NCBI GenBank assembly: GCA_050953505.1
Contig: JBMNMU010000001.1
Coordinates: forward strand, 2,418,001-2,482,000
Origin: JBMNMU01 sp050953505
Lineage (GTDB): Bacteria > Bacillota > Clostridia > Peptostreptococcales > Anaerovoracaceae
Direction: 5' to 3'
Length of the DNA stretch: 64,000 nt
Positions 54,998 through 64,000 of this stretch are shown one piece after another. The notes below the pieces were generated by a model. It had not been told where the DNA came from, ran no database searches, and saw nothing but the letters and a program-made list of their open reading frames with translations. The position numbers and the translations under genes were made by a program. Every line of letters starts with the position of its first letter. Positions within the stretch are counted from its first letter, which is position 1.

Positions 54998-55175
54998 CCA
55001 CAGACCGAGAGATGATTGGCCGTGGCTGACAGCCACCAGACCGAGAGATGAATGGCTGTGGCCGGGCAGAAACTGCCACCAGACCGAGAGATGATTGGCC
55101 GTGGCCGGGCGTAAACTGCCACTGACCGAGAGATGATTGGTCGTGGCTGACAGGCTACAGCCATTCATGTGTCGC
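54998..55175. repeat. Array of four hairpin repeats plus an inverted half
   Basis: Cores GACCGAGAGATGAWTGG begin at 55003, 55039, 55082 and 55123 (the last one TGACC). Each lies between GCCAC-type and GTGGC-type arms, at 36-43 base spacing. At 55159-55174 a degenerate inverted loop (AGCCATTCATGTGTCG) closes the array. Confidence 0.88.
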
Positions 55176-55336
55176 TGTCACTTATCTCTCTGTTTTAGCC
55201 TAAGTCCAAAAATTCAGTGCTTTGCCATGCGTCGTAAGGAAATAGGACATCGCCATAAATTAATCAGATCGTTTTGGGTATAATCTTATTTTGATGTTGC
55301 CTTATGGGGTGATCCATTATATAATAATGTAAAATT

Positions 55337-55567
55337 ATGGTAGAAGGTATTGCGTGGATATCATATTGCGGTTTAACGGATATTGCCAATTGTAACGTTA
55401 TTAAAGATAAATTGGACAATTCACCAGTAGGTATATGTTTATTGAATAAAAGAAACCAAATTAGTTGTGTAAAAAAGCCGGAGAAATATACCAAAGAACT
55501 TAATGCAGTTGAAGTATTTAAAGTAATGCACAGAAATGAATTTGAAATGCTTCTATTAAAAATGTAA
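55337..55567 (+). CDS. Small hypothetical protein
   Basis: 76-residue frame beginning MVEGIAWISYCGLTDIANC and ending NEFEMLLLKM. No ribosome site is clear and I do not recognise the family. It may be the remnant of a longer gene or chance. It ends 28 bases before the Abi_2 gene. Nothing else is seen between 55176 and 55594. Confidence 0.3.
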   Translation: MVEGIAWISYCGLTDIANCNVIKDKLDNSPVGICLLNKRNQISCVKKPEKYTKELNAVEVFKVMHRNEFEMLLLKM

Positions 55568-55594
55568 TTAAATCATGGAGGAGGCAATCCCTAA

Positions 55595-56562
55595 ATGCTC
55601 ACAATACGCCAATTAAAAAAATATTTGCGCAAACAGCATAATATAAATATTCGCACTAATCAAACACGTGACCTACAAAACATTGGATATTATCATGGAT
55701 TTAAAGGGTATAGGTAAAAGAACCTAGTCAAAGGATCCACTTCTCTGATTTTAATCAAGTGATTGCATTAAATGAATTTGACTTGCAGCTAAAATCTTTA
55801 TTCTATCCTAAAGTAATGTTCATAGAGACTGCGCTTAAAAATTATGTGATTGAAGCAGTGCTTAACAATTCAAAATCAGAGAATTTTGATGTCATATTTA
55901 ATAATTCTGTTACGTGTTACAGAGATTTCACAAAAGGTAGTAGGAATTATAATCAAGCATATACAAAGCGTATGAAACTCAAAGGTAAAATCAACAGTAT
56001 TTTATTACGTGACTATGGGATGAACCAGCAAATTGTAAAACATTTTTTTGATAGTGATAAAGCAATTCCTATATGGGCAATATTTGAGTCTTTAGCATTG
56101 GGTGAATTTGGGACATTCTTTTCATGTTGCAATACTGACACTAAATTGTATACTTCAGCTTTACTCAAATTACCGACTAATCTAGATGCAGATGGTGCCA
56201 TCACAGAATTTATCATATACACCATAAAAGATCTACGAAATGCAATAGCTCATAATAATGTAATTTTTGACACGCGTTTCCAGACGGGACGTATTAATTC
56301 CAGGCTAATGTCTTGTTTAGAACATGAAACAAAGATCCCTAATATTATGTTCTCAAATATAGACTCCTATGTTATTCTAATCGTTTATGTATTAAGGAAA
56401 ATGGGTACATCCAAGACGGAATGTAGAAAATTCTTACGCAATTTCATTTCCATAACAGAATCGTTGCGCCATAAAATACCTATAAACATGTACAACCAAA
56501 TAATTTACACGAATCTACGACCAAATATGAATCGTTTAGATTTATATATTTCAAACTCATAA
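55595..56562 (+). pseudogene. Abi_2-family abortive infection protein, frameshifted
   Basis: The ATG at 55595 follows GGAGGAGG. The first 40 codons read MLTIRQLKKYLRKQHNINIR, then LQNIGYYHGFKGYR, and stop at 55715. A 1-base shift continues VKEPSQRIHFSDFNQVIALNEFDLQLKSLFYPKVMFIETALKN without a break to 56562. YYHGFKGYR matches the Abi_2 motif YYRLSGY, and the later DLRNAIAHNNVIF is its R-N-x-x-A-H (HEPN-like) motif. Family length (about 320) fits the joined frame. One indel separates it from an intact gene. A sequencing error is possible. Abi_2/AbiD/F proteins give phage abortive infection in lactococci. Confidence 0.78.
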
Positions 56563-56635
56563 AAACTTGAATAATTAACAACCGTGTGGTATATTATATT
56601 AAAGAATAGCGGTGGTCGTCTTCGGACAACACCTT

Positions 56636-56670
56636 AAAGAAGCTTGATGCGTCGAGCTTCTTTTTTTATA
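56636..56670 (+). terminator. Rho-independent terminator after the Abi_2 gene
   Basis: AAGAAGCTT (56637-56645) pairs with GAGCTTCTT (56654-56662), with one mispair, followed by a run of T to 56668. It sits immediately before a hairpin repeat. Confidence 0.8.
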
Positions 56671-56671
56671 C

Positions 56672-56750
56672 GGCCACCAGACCGAGAGATGAATGGCTGT
56701 GGCTGGGCTGCAGTCATTCATCTCTCGATGTAGCCATTCATCTCTCCATG
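56672..56750. repeat. Hairpin repeat with two inverted loop copies
   Basis: Core GACCGAGAGATGAATGGCTGTGGC at 56680-56703 between GGCCAC and GTGGCTG arms. Inverted loops follow at 56712-56727 (AGTCATTCATCTCTCG) and 56732-56747 (AGCCATTCATCTCTCC). The set lies in the leader region of the YobI-type gene. The frame of that gene is open through it, but the real start is downstream. Confidence 0.83.
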
Positions 56751-58718
56751 CCGGGCATAGGCCAGCAATCTTTGGAGGGATTTTTATGAGCGATTTAAGG
56801 TATAATTTCCAAACGTTGACGCCGACTTCTGATGTTGATTTAAAAATATATTTAGATGCTCTTGATTTCGCTATGGAAACGGGAACGGTCAAAAACATTG
56901 CTATCTCAGGTCCTTATGGGGCAGGGAAAAGTAGCCTAATTGAAACTTATAAAGAAAAACAAAAGAAGGATCAAAATAAAGAAGCAACTTTTCTACATAT
57001 ATCTCTTGCTCATTTTAGCCGTACAGATATCTCCGATACTGATTCAAAAAAGCCCCCTACAATTGAACCTGACTCGATTTCAGATAACTTTGATCCAGAT
57101 GCAAAAAATCTCACTTATGAATCTGATTCGATTACAGGCAACATGATTGAGGGTAAGATTATAAACCAATTAATTCACCAGATTAACTCCGCTAAAATAC
57201 CACAAACAGATTTCAAGATTAAGGCTAGCATCCCTACCGATGTCTGCAGAAATCGTTGCATTGCATCCGCCGTTACAATAATTGCAATACTTCATATGAT
57301 ACTATTCGAAACATGGACAGATCTGGTTAATTCATTAACCCTTCCATGTTTAAAAATTATACTTTTTTGGACGACTCATTACGATTCATTACTGATAAGT
57401 GGAGCCGTTTGCCTTGCTGCCTTAAGATATGGCATATACTATATGGTCAAAACCCAAAGATTTAAGAAAACCCTAAAGAAAATCAGTTTCCAAGGGAATG
57501 ATATTGAAATATTCTCAGATGAAAAAAGTTCATATTTCGATAAGCATCTTAATGAAACGCTGTATCTGTTTGAAAATTGTGGTGCAAGTAATATTGTTTT
57601 TGAAGATATGGATCGGTATAACTCCAATCACATTTTCGAAAAGTTGCGTGAAATGAATACGCTTATTAATAATCGCAGGAAATCAGATGAACCTCCGTTA
57701 AGATTCTTTTACTTGCTAAGAGATGATATTTTTGTAAACAAAGACCGGACTAAGTTCTTTGACTATATTATTCCAGTGGTTCCCGTTATAGATGGCTCCA
57801 ACTCGCTTAATAAATTTCTTCGTGTTTTTGAGGATGCCGGGATCGAAAATGAATTTTCAGAAGAGTTTCTAGGGGATTTATCTCTTTATATTGATGACAT
57901 GCGAATACTCAAAAATATTTGTAATGAATATGTGATCTACTATGACCAAATTTCTATCATTAAGCCTAATAAAGATAAATTGCTGGCGATTATTGTATAT
58001 AAAAATCTTTTCCCGCGAGATTTCAGCAACTTGCAATTGCGTCAGGGGTATGTATACACCCTATTAAATAATGCTTTAACTCTTTCTGAGATAGAGATAG
58101 AAGGGGTTAAAAAAGAAATTGATGAGATTGATGATTTGCTGTTGGCTGTAAAAGAAGAGAAGCTTGAGAGTGTTAACGAATTGGATGCACTTTTCCTACT
58201 TCCTGCAAATCTTAGAATCACTTCTATAAATGGGACGGCACCGCCAGAAATGCCTCGCCCTGAGCTAGCAAGATTTGTGAGAGAACATGGCTCATCTAAT
58301 TTTAAAGTAGCGGATAAATTGGAAAGTCTCCAAAAAGACCCTTTATATATGAAGCGTAAGCAAGCAATCGAAATTAAAGAATCTAATAAAACTGCTGAAC
58401 TGAAGTTAAAAAGGCAATCTCTTAAACGCCAACTACTTGTTTTGCAGGGGCGACGTCTTAAAGATATTATTCCTCTTGTCGGGGAAGAAAAAGCATTTAA
58501 TATTATATATTCAAACAGGTATGTGAAAGGTAGTGAAAACACTTTTAAGGAGATAAAAGTTAGCAGCTATTTTCCATTAATCGTCTATCTGGTGAGAAAT
58601 GTGTTTATGGTAATCTAAAAGTACAATAAACGGCAGCCATAAATACAAAAAGTAATTGCCAGTACAAACCTAACAATATACCCTATTAAGTGACTAAAGC
58701 TTATAGGGAGGAAAGGAA

Positions 58719-60218
58719 GTGCTGACAATTACACAAGTAAATTATATCCGAGAACTGTTCTTTTTGGAAGGGAAAACCTACTCTGAAATTAACAAAATGA
58801 CCGGAAAGAACTATCGCACCATTAGGAAATATGTTGAAATGGATAATTTCAACCAGAAACACCATAAGGCCAAAAGGCCGAACAGGACTGATGTATTAAG
58901 ACCTATCATCAACAAATGGCTAACTGAGGATAAATCAAGACATTACAAACAAAGGCATACTGCAAAGAGGGTCTATGACCGACTAAAAGAAGAGCACCCT
59001 GAGATTTTAACAGTCTCAGAGAGAACCGTAAGAAATGTCTTCAAAGAAGAAAGAGAAAAGGTATTCGGATCAGATGATGCCTACCTTCTCCTTGAGCATC
59101 CAGGAGGTGAAGCCCAAGTTGACTTTGGAAGCTTTGAAGCATTTGAAAACGGCTCTATTAAAAAGTTTCATGAGCTCATCTTGTCGTTCCCAAAATCCAA
59201 TGCAGGCTTTGCAGTGGCAACCAGGAGTGAAACAAGAGAAGCCCTCCTTGAAGGCCTTGTTACAATATTTAATTTCATAGGCTATGTTCCAAGTGCGATA
59301 TGGTTTGACCAAATGTCATCAGCAGCCCTTAGAACCCGAGATGAAAAAGGTCTTGTCAAAGTAAATGACTTCGTAATGCGATTCTCTACCCATTATGGAT
59401 TTAATGTTAAGTTTTGCAATTCAAACAGTGGCAATGAAAAAGGCAATGTAGAGAACAAAGTGGGTGCAATTAGGCGTAATTTGTTTGTTCCAGAGCCTAC
59501 AGTCACTGACCTTGACTTATTTAACTGCCACCTTCTTAAGAAGTGTCTTAAGAGAAACAAAGAGCTTCATTACCGCTACAAAGAGCCCATAGAAAAGCTC
59601 TTTGAAGATGAAAAATCATTGATGATACCAGTTAACAAGGTTCCTTTTGATACAGCAAGGTATGAGACAAGAAAGGTAAACAAGTATGGACTTATTGAAT
59701 ATTCATCATGCCGTTACTCAGTAAGCCCCAAGTATGTTGGACAATTCGTGATGCTTAAGGTAATGGCCAATGAGATAGAGATATTTTCAAAAGACCTCTC
59801 AGAAAGAATTACTGCGCATCAAAGATTGTTTGAAAAAGATGGTGAGTCAATTAATTACATAGACTTTATCGACATCATAAAGGTAAGGCCAAATGCATTG
59901 AAATACTCAGGAATCTACTCTCTGTTGCCAGATTCATGGCAGGATTACCTTCAATCCCTAGATAAGGATTCCTTTAAACAGGCCTTTGAAATCTTAAAAA
60001 TGATACTCCTTGAAGACGATATGGATTATGCAGATAGGGTTCTAAGAGAAACAGCAAAGCATGATTCCAAATCACCTGAAGCCATAGGGGTAACATACAA
60101 GAGACTCAAGGAAAACAGCATAATCTATGATAGCCCAATCCAATTTCCTTCAGATTTACCTCTTTACGAGGTTGATACATCACAATACGACATACTAATG
60201 GGAGGTGGTTATCAATGA
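58719..60218 (+). CDS. istA: IS21 transposase IstA (copy 3)
   Basis: 499 residues. HTH near residues 10-40 (INYIRELFF-type start, KTYSEINKMTGKNYRTIRKY), then HTVKRV-like region. The DDE core has GGEAQVDFGSFEAF (D), AIWFDQMSSAAL (D) and SNSGNEKGNVENKVGAIRRN (E). The C-terminal domain reads NKYGLIEYSSCRYSVSPKYVGQFV. Complete, in contrast to copy 2. Confidence 0.93.
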   Translation: MLTITQVNYIRELFFLEGKTYSEINKMTGKNYRTIRKYVEMDNFNQKHHKAKRPNRTDVLRPIINKWLTEDKSRHYKQRHTAKRVYDRLKEEHPEILTVSERTVRNVFKEEREKVFGSDDAYLLLEHPGGEAQVDFGSFEAFENGSIKKFHELILSFPKSNAGFAVATRSETREALLEGLVTIFNFIGYVPSAIWFDQMSSAALRTRDEKGLVKVNDFVMRFSTHYGFNVKFCNSNSGNEKGNVENKVGAIRRNLFVPEPTVTDLDLFNCHLLKKCLKRNKELHYRYKEPIEKLFEDEKSLMIPVNKVPFDTARYETRKVNKYGLIEYSSCRYSVSPKYVGQFVMLKVMANEIEIFSKDLSERITAHQRLFEKDGESINYIDFIDIIKVRPNALKYSGIYSLLPDSWQDYLQSLDKDSFKQAFEILKMILLEDDMDYADRVLRETAKHDSKSPEAIGVTYKRLKENSIIYDSPIQFPSDLPLYEVDTSQYDILMGGGYQ

Positions 60219-60931
60219 GGGAAGAGATTAGCCAATACCAAAGGAAACTAAGGCTATCAAGCAACCTTATGGAAATCTATCCGGCAATCAAAGCCCAGAG
60301 CCAAGAAGAGTTTCTTCTCAAGCTTCTAAAAGAACTCTATGAAGACCGTGAGGAGAAAAGGCGAATCAGAAACCTAAACAATGCAGGATTCCAAGTATTA
60401 AAATCCCTTAACGGGTATGATTTTTCACAAATCAGATTTCCGGAAGGCCTACAACTCCACAATGTTGAATCCTTATCCTTTCTTGAAAAGAAAGAGAATC
60501 TGATACTTTACGGATCAGTTGGAACCGGCAAGACCCATCTGTCTGTGGCTCTTGGAGTTAAAGCAATCAATCAAGGCAAGAAAGCTGTGTTTTACCGTGT
60601 TCACGACTTGATTAATGAGCTTGAATCAGACGATATGAAGAAAGTTGCTAGGACACACAAGAAAATACATCAAGCTGACCTGTTGATACTTGATGAATGG
60701 GGTTACCTTCCCCTTCATCAAGAAGGCGCCAGACTTTTGTTTGACATCATCTCATCATGTTATGAGACTAAAAGTGTTATTATCACTACTAATATTGAGT
60801 TTGGCAGGTGGAAAGGCTTCCTGTTTGATGAAAAGCTCACAGCTGCAATAGTCGATAGACTCGTACATCATTCACACATGTTGATATTTACAGGGAAAAG
60901 CTACCGTATGACAAATTCATTAATGAGGTAG
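60215..60931 (+). CDS. istB: IS21 helper ATPase IstB (copy 3)
   Basis: AAA+ ATPase of 238 residues: YGSVGTGKTHLSVALG (Walker A), LLILDEWGYLPLHQEG (Walker B), VIITTNIEFGRW. The start overlaps the istA stop by 4 bases. Confidence 0.94.
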   Translation: MREEISQYQRKLRLSSNLMEIYPAIKAQSQEEFLLKLLKELYEDREEKRRIRNLNNAGFQVLKSLNGYDFSQIRFPEGLQLHNVESLSFLEKKENLILYGSVGTGKTHLSVALGVKAINQGKKAVFYRVHDLINELESDDMKKVARTHKKIHQADLLILDEWGYLPLHQEGARLLFDIISSCYETKSVIITTNIEFGRWKGFLFDEKLTAAIVDRLVHHSHMLIFTGKSYRMTNSLMR

Positions 60932-61958
60932 TCCAGGTTGGTACTGGTAATTGCATTTTTGATTGCCAAAAGTTGCATTTTGGTATTGCCAAACACAGAA
61001 ATGGATACATAGACGAGTCATATAACGACTACATGACATATTTTTATAGCGAAAGCATAACTGCTGTTGACAAGATTTTTTTAAGAGGCATAGCAGACCA
61101 TCAGCAGAAGGATTACGCTTATGCTCTTAATGACCCACATAGGGTGCTATCACGTATAAAGCCTGCTAGCTTTGGCCATATAGAAGTGTTGAATTACAAT
61201 TTAATAGACCAGCTTTTGATAGAAAAACAAACATATGAAGAGCATTTATCAATGTTCATGAAGCAATTAGAAGAAACAAGGAATTTTGACTATATTGTAG
61301 CAAATTGGGAAAACGGCAAAGAGAAAGCTACTTTTATCCAAACGTTAAATCACCATTGGCCAAATATATTTGAATCCATTTTAGACGAGAGTTCGTTAAC
61401 TGATGCACAAAAGCAGAAATATGTTATAGATACATTTTATTATTCGCTTTTTGATGATATAGAGGAAATGAACGTTAATCGGGCTCTTTCAAATTATATT
61501 AATTCAAATCCAGCATTTTTGGACATTGAAAGTCCTAATGTTGAGGCGATTGTTAAAGGGTTCCAACTATTGGATATCAAGTTTAGGGCTATTGATTATG
61601 CTTCCGCAAACAAAGGTTTATTCATAGAAGTCTACAAACGAGATATGTATGTTTTTAGCCTCGACAATATTCTGGCAATGCTCAGAAATGTATATAATAT
61701 CGAGTGTGAGGAGATTGCGCTAATTCAAGCGAGTTTAACAATGATATTTAAAAAACCTGAAGAGCCTTTGTCGAAATATGTGGAACAGAATATCGACTCG
61801 TATTTGAACTCGGTGTTAGAATCGTGCAAAGAACAAATAAATGATAATGAAGATATTGCGCTTAGAATAATCAATCACCCCTCTATTACAGTAATTGAGG
61901 ACAAAGTAGCAAAGGTCAAAATATTTTAGAGAAATTATTTTGATAATTTTTAATAAAA

Positions 61959-62040
61959 TTTGTATAAAATCATAATTATTTTAATAAAACATACAAAATT
62001 TGCATAAAATCTTGATATTTGCATAAAATCATAGTATCAT
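61959..62040 (+). promoter_or_regulatory. Promoter with three operator-like direct repeats
   Basis: TTTGYATAAAATC occurs at 61959-61971, 61999-62011 and 62018-62030. TTGATA (62012-62017), a 17-base spacer and TATCAT (62035-62040) form a promoter for the downstream gene. The third repeat fills the spacer and the second ends right before the -35. Binding of a protein there would block RNA polymerase. Confidence 0.6.
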
Positions 62041-62063
62041 GGGGGTAATAAGGAGGTGTTCTT

Positions 62064-63491
62064 ATGTTAGAAGAAGAATTAGTAGAATTAGTAAATAAAA
62101 TTACTTCTGAAAAATGTGAAAAACAGCATTTAGAGCTTAAGAAGGCATCAGGCGGCACTCCATCAAGAATTTATGATACATTATCAAGCTTTTCAAATCA
62201 AATTGGTGGAGGGATAATTATTTTTGGAATTGACGAAGATGCCGGATATAAAGTTGTAGGGGTTTACGATGCCCAAGACCTTCAGAAAAAAGTAGTGGAA
62301 CAATCATTGCAAATGGAACCTGTTGTAAGACCGCTTTTTACGGTTGCTCAAATAGAAGATAAGTTGGTTGTTAGCGCAGAAATCTCAGAGTGTGACATTT
62401 ATGATAAACCTTGTTTTTATAAAGGCGCCGGAAGGATGCGTGGGTCTTACATTCGTGTAGGTGATTCTGACCAACCTATGACAGAATATGAAATATATAG
62501 CTATGAGGCTTTTAAAAGAAGGATTCATGATGAACTTCGAACTGTAGATAGAGCAACGATGAAATCTTTGAAAAAAGATAATATAATTGAATATTTGATT
62601 AAACTACGTAGGCAAAAGGCGAATCTGGAAAATCTTGATGATGAACGAATACTAGAAACTCAAGGTATAAGTCAAGATGGTCTTCCTACATTAGCAGGAT
62701 TAATGCTACTTGGCGAATATCCACAAGAATTCCTTCCACAGCTAAGCGTGACTGCAATGGTTGTGCAGGGTAAAGAAATAGGTGAGCTTGGCGAGGATGG
62801 AGAGCGTTTTATAGATAACAAACGTATTGAAGGAACAATATCACAAATGCTTGAAGGAACATTAGCTTTTGTTCGAAGAAACATGAAAGTAAAAACAATA
62901 ATAAACGAAGAAGGAGTTCGTGCCGATAAGTCCGAATATCCAATAAAGGCGGTTAGGGAAATTATACTTAATTCACTAATACACAGAGACTACAGTGTGC
63001 ATACAGAACGTTCACCTGTAAGGTTAGTAATGTATGAGGATAGATTGGAACTAGAAAACCCAGGAGGATTATATGGCAGAATAACCGTAGATGATTTAGG
63101 AAAGGTGGCTGCTGATACAAGAAACCCATATTTAGCGGGAGCATTAGAAATTATGATTGATACAGAGAATCGTTTTTCTGGTATACCTACTGTTATAGCA
63201 GAACTTAAGAAAGCTGGCATGCCTGCTCCTGTGTTTATAGATAGGCGGGGTGTTTTTAAGGTTATATTTTATAAAAAATCTGGCGTTGAAGACAAAGATG
63301 TTGATTTTGAACAGGATGTTATTAATTACTGCATCACACCTCGCTCAAGGGAAGAACTTGCAGAAAAATTTGGATATGAATCACCAACATATTTTTTAAA
63401 GACCTATATATCTCCATTGATTGAAGATGGAAAAATTAAAATGACAATTCCAGATAAACCAAAGAGCAAGTTCCAAAAGTATTATTCATGA
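62064..63491 (+). CDS. AlbA_2-domain ATP-binding protein (Schlafen-like/regulator)
   Basis: 475 residues. The N-terminal AlbA_2 domain (about 15-135) reads KQHLELKKASGGTPSRIYDTLSSFSNQIGGGIIIFGIDE, the pattern with the conserved E-x-K. The GHKL-type ATPase part (about 290-400) has AVREIILNSLIHRDYSVH, then RLELENPGGLYGRI and NPYLAGALE. A small winged-helix end (ITPRSREELAEKFGYESPTYFLKTYISPLIEDGKI) could bind DNA. GGAGGTG lies 8 bases before the ATG. Such proteins are annotated as transcription regulators or RNA-binding proteins near mobile islands. Self-control through the upstream repeats is an inference. Confidence 0.82.
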   Translation: MLEEELVELVNKITSEKCEKQHLELKKASGGTPSRIYDTLSSFSNQIGGGIIIFGIDEDAGYKVVGVYDAQDLQKKVVEQSLQMEPVVRPLFTVAQIEDKLVVSAEISECDIYDKPCFYKGAGRMRGSYIRVGDSDQPMTEYEIYSYEAFKRRIHDELRTVDRATMKSLKKDNIIEYLIKLRRQKANLENLDDERILETQGISQDGLPTLAGLMLLGEYPQEFLPQLSVTAMVVQGKEIGELGEDGERFIDNKRIEGTISQMLEGTLAFVRRNMKVKTIINEEGVRADKSEYPIKAVREIILNSLIHRDYSVHTERSPVRLVMYEDRLELENPGGLYGRITVDDLGKVAADTRNPYLAGALEIMIDTENRFSGIPTVIAELKKAGMPAPVFIDRRGVFKVIFYKKSGVEDKDVDFEQDVINYCITPRSREELAEKFGYESPTYFLKTYISPLIEDGKIKMTIPDKPKSKFQKYYS

Positions 63492-63620
63492 CAGCCACCA
63501 GACCGAGAGATGATTGGCTGTGGCTGGCTGGAGACTGCCACAGACCGAGAGATGATTGGCTGTGGCTGGCTGGAGACTGCCACAGACCGAGAGATGATTG
63601 GCCGTGGCTGGCAAGCACCG
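63491..63620. repeat. Tandem array of three hairpin repeats
   Basis: Cores begin at 63501, 63543 and 63585, exactly 42 bases apart. The intervening sequence (CTGGCTGGAGACTGCCACA) is the same each time, so the full 42-base unit is tandemly copied. GCCACAG/CTGTGGC arms give a 7-bp stem around the conserved loop. The array begins at the stop codon of the AlbA_2 gene and may serve as its transcript end. Confidence 0.9.
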
Positions 63621-64000
63621 TACCTAAGCGTTGAAGCAAAACAGCAAAAAACAGCCCCCAGCTTTGAAAGGAAACAAGCAAAAAAATAGCCCTCAGTCCA
63701 TTGCAGGCGCAGGGATTGGGGGTTTTAATTTATCAAAAAACAGCCAAAATATATTTTATATTTTTCATCAAGAATTTATGGCAGTATAATACAAGTCCAT
63801 TCGCTCAAGGAGGTTGATGCTTATTTGATAGGTGCCTATAGAGGCATAAGAATCAGGTTTTTTTATTGATAACTAATAAAGACCTGTTTATCTAGCTGTT
63901 TTTGTGGTAAATATAAACTGTGACGATAAAATTACATTACGAATATAATTCGTTATTAATACTTAGCACGGCTGAAGTTGTAGCATTTAATTTTAGCGGT
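63621..64000. other. Non-coding end of the window
   Basis: No family-matched gene. A possible terminator at about 63690-63730 (CCCTCAGTCC against GGATTGGGGG, then TTTTAATTT). A short leader-like stretch follows at 63809-63865 with AAGGAGG, a GCCTATAGAGGC hairpin and a run of T. Confidence 0.35.

Larger units (their letters stand above)
58601..60996 (+). mobile_element. IS21-family element (copy 3), intact
   Basis: 2396 bp between GTGTTTATGGTAATC and, inverted, GTGTTTGGCAATACC. The direct repeat AGAAAT (58595-58600 and 60997-61002) flanks it. If the conventional TG...CA ends are used instead, the duplication is GAAA. It holds complete istA and istB, so it is the likely active source of copy 2. 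Confidence 0.93.
56786..61929 (+). pseudogene. YobI-type P-loop NTPase, split by IS21
   Basis: The first part (56786-58600) starts MSDLRYNFQTLTPTSDVDLK after TGGAGGGA. It has Walker A in ISGPYGAGKSSLIETYK (near residue 45), two transmembrane helices near residues 170-225, and NIVFEDMDRYNSNHIFEKLREMNTLINNR as Walker B region. The second part (61003-61929) continues GYIDESYNDYMTYFYSESI to the end. Removing the IS21 (58601-60996) and one AGAAAT copy joins VYLVRN to GYIDES in frame, giving 913 residues. This is the YobI-ATPase family, a KAP-like membrane NTPase of unknown role, often in accessory islands. As sequenced it ends MVI* inside the IS. Confidence 0.88.

Noticed and set aside
54888..55168. 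Open frames made of repeated PRPxISRS / HSSLGLW-like strings
   Set aside because: They are translations of the hairpin repeats, in several frames, without ribosome sites or unique sequence. They are not genes.
54998..55175. Possible CRISPR array (regular repeats at about 40-base period, also at 63491-63620)
   Set aside because: The sequence between cores is itself repeated and nearly identical, so there are no spacers. Repeats are hairpins scattered singly elsewhere, and no cas gene is present.
56693..56785. Upstream start for the YobI-type protein (begins MAVAGLQSF)
   Set aside because: This stretch is hairpin-repeat sequence. The ATG at 56786 has a TGGAGGGA site and begins the family-conserved N-terminus.
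60973..61929. Separate gene starting inside the IS21 right end
   Set aside because: The first nine codons are IS terminal repeat. The rest is the C-terminal part of the interrupted YobI-type gene.

Overview
The window looks like chromosomal DNA of an anaerobic, low-GC Clostridia-type Firmicute. Reasons: A+T-rich genes with AGGAGG-type ribosome sites, a signal-peptide S-layer protein with three SLH domains, a second SLH-anchored protein, and IS families typical of that group (ISL3, IS21, IS66, IS3, ISLre2, IS110). The species cannot be fixed from sequence alone. No rRNA, tRNA or CRISPR array was seen.

Layout. 1-3.2 kb: an integrase start, two decayed genes and an intact AbiEi/AbiEii toxin-antitoxin pair. 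3.5-6.4 kb: an S-layer protein gene with two good promoters and a structured leader. 6.4-10.4 kb: an ISL3 element with an IS21 element inserted inside it. 10.5-12.7 kb: a winged-helix regulator, a lone pseudopilin-like protein and a TIGR02391/HEPN protein. 12.8-37.6 kb: a large surface-glycan locus. It holds PglE/PglC/PglD-like genes (diamino-sugar start and first sugar-phosphate transfer), CapE/CapF/CapG (UDP-L-FucNAc), a Wzy-like polymerase, glycosyltransferases, a nearly complete legionaminic acid set (LegB, LegC, PtmE, LegH, LegI, LegG, LegF), two Gfo/Idh oxidoreductases, a MurJ/Wzx-like flippase and GalU. The nucleotidyltransferase gene (PtmE-like) is split by an IS66 element with a perfect 8-bp target duplication. 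37.7-50.7 kb: an accessory, defence-like island with an ISLre2 element, a TIR protein, a DUF3800 protein, a PIN-like gene split by IS3, an unknown Cys-rich protein, a SAP-domain protein, a frameshifted DUF91-like nuclease cut by IS21, and an IS110 remnant. 50.9-54.7 kb: an O-antigen-polymerase-like membrane protein and a GLUG/SLH surface protein, both on the minus strand. 54.7-63.6 kb: repeat arrays, a frameshifted Abi_2 gene, a YobI-type P-loop NTPase split by IS21, and an AlbA_2/ATPase regulator.

The main result is a landscape of recent, readable insertions. Three host genes (PtmE-like, PIN-like, YobI-like) are each broken by a different IS family, and removing the element plus one target duplication rejoins each reading frame exactly. 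A second result is a family of small hairpin repeats (conserved loop ACCGAGAGATGAWTGG between GCCAC/GTGGC arms). It occurs ten times in the last 12 kb, sometimes in tandem, sometimes with inverted loop copies, and once inside a coding region where it is translated in frame as HSQSSLGLWLG.
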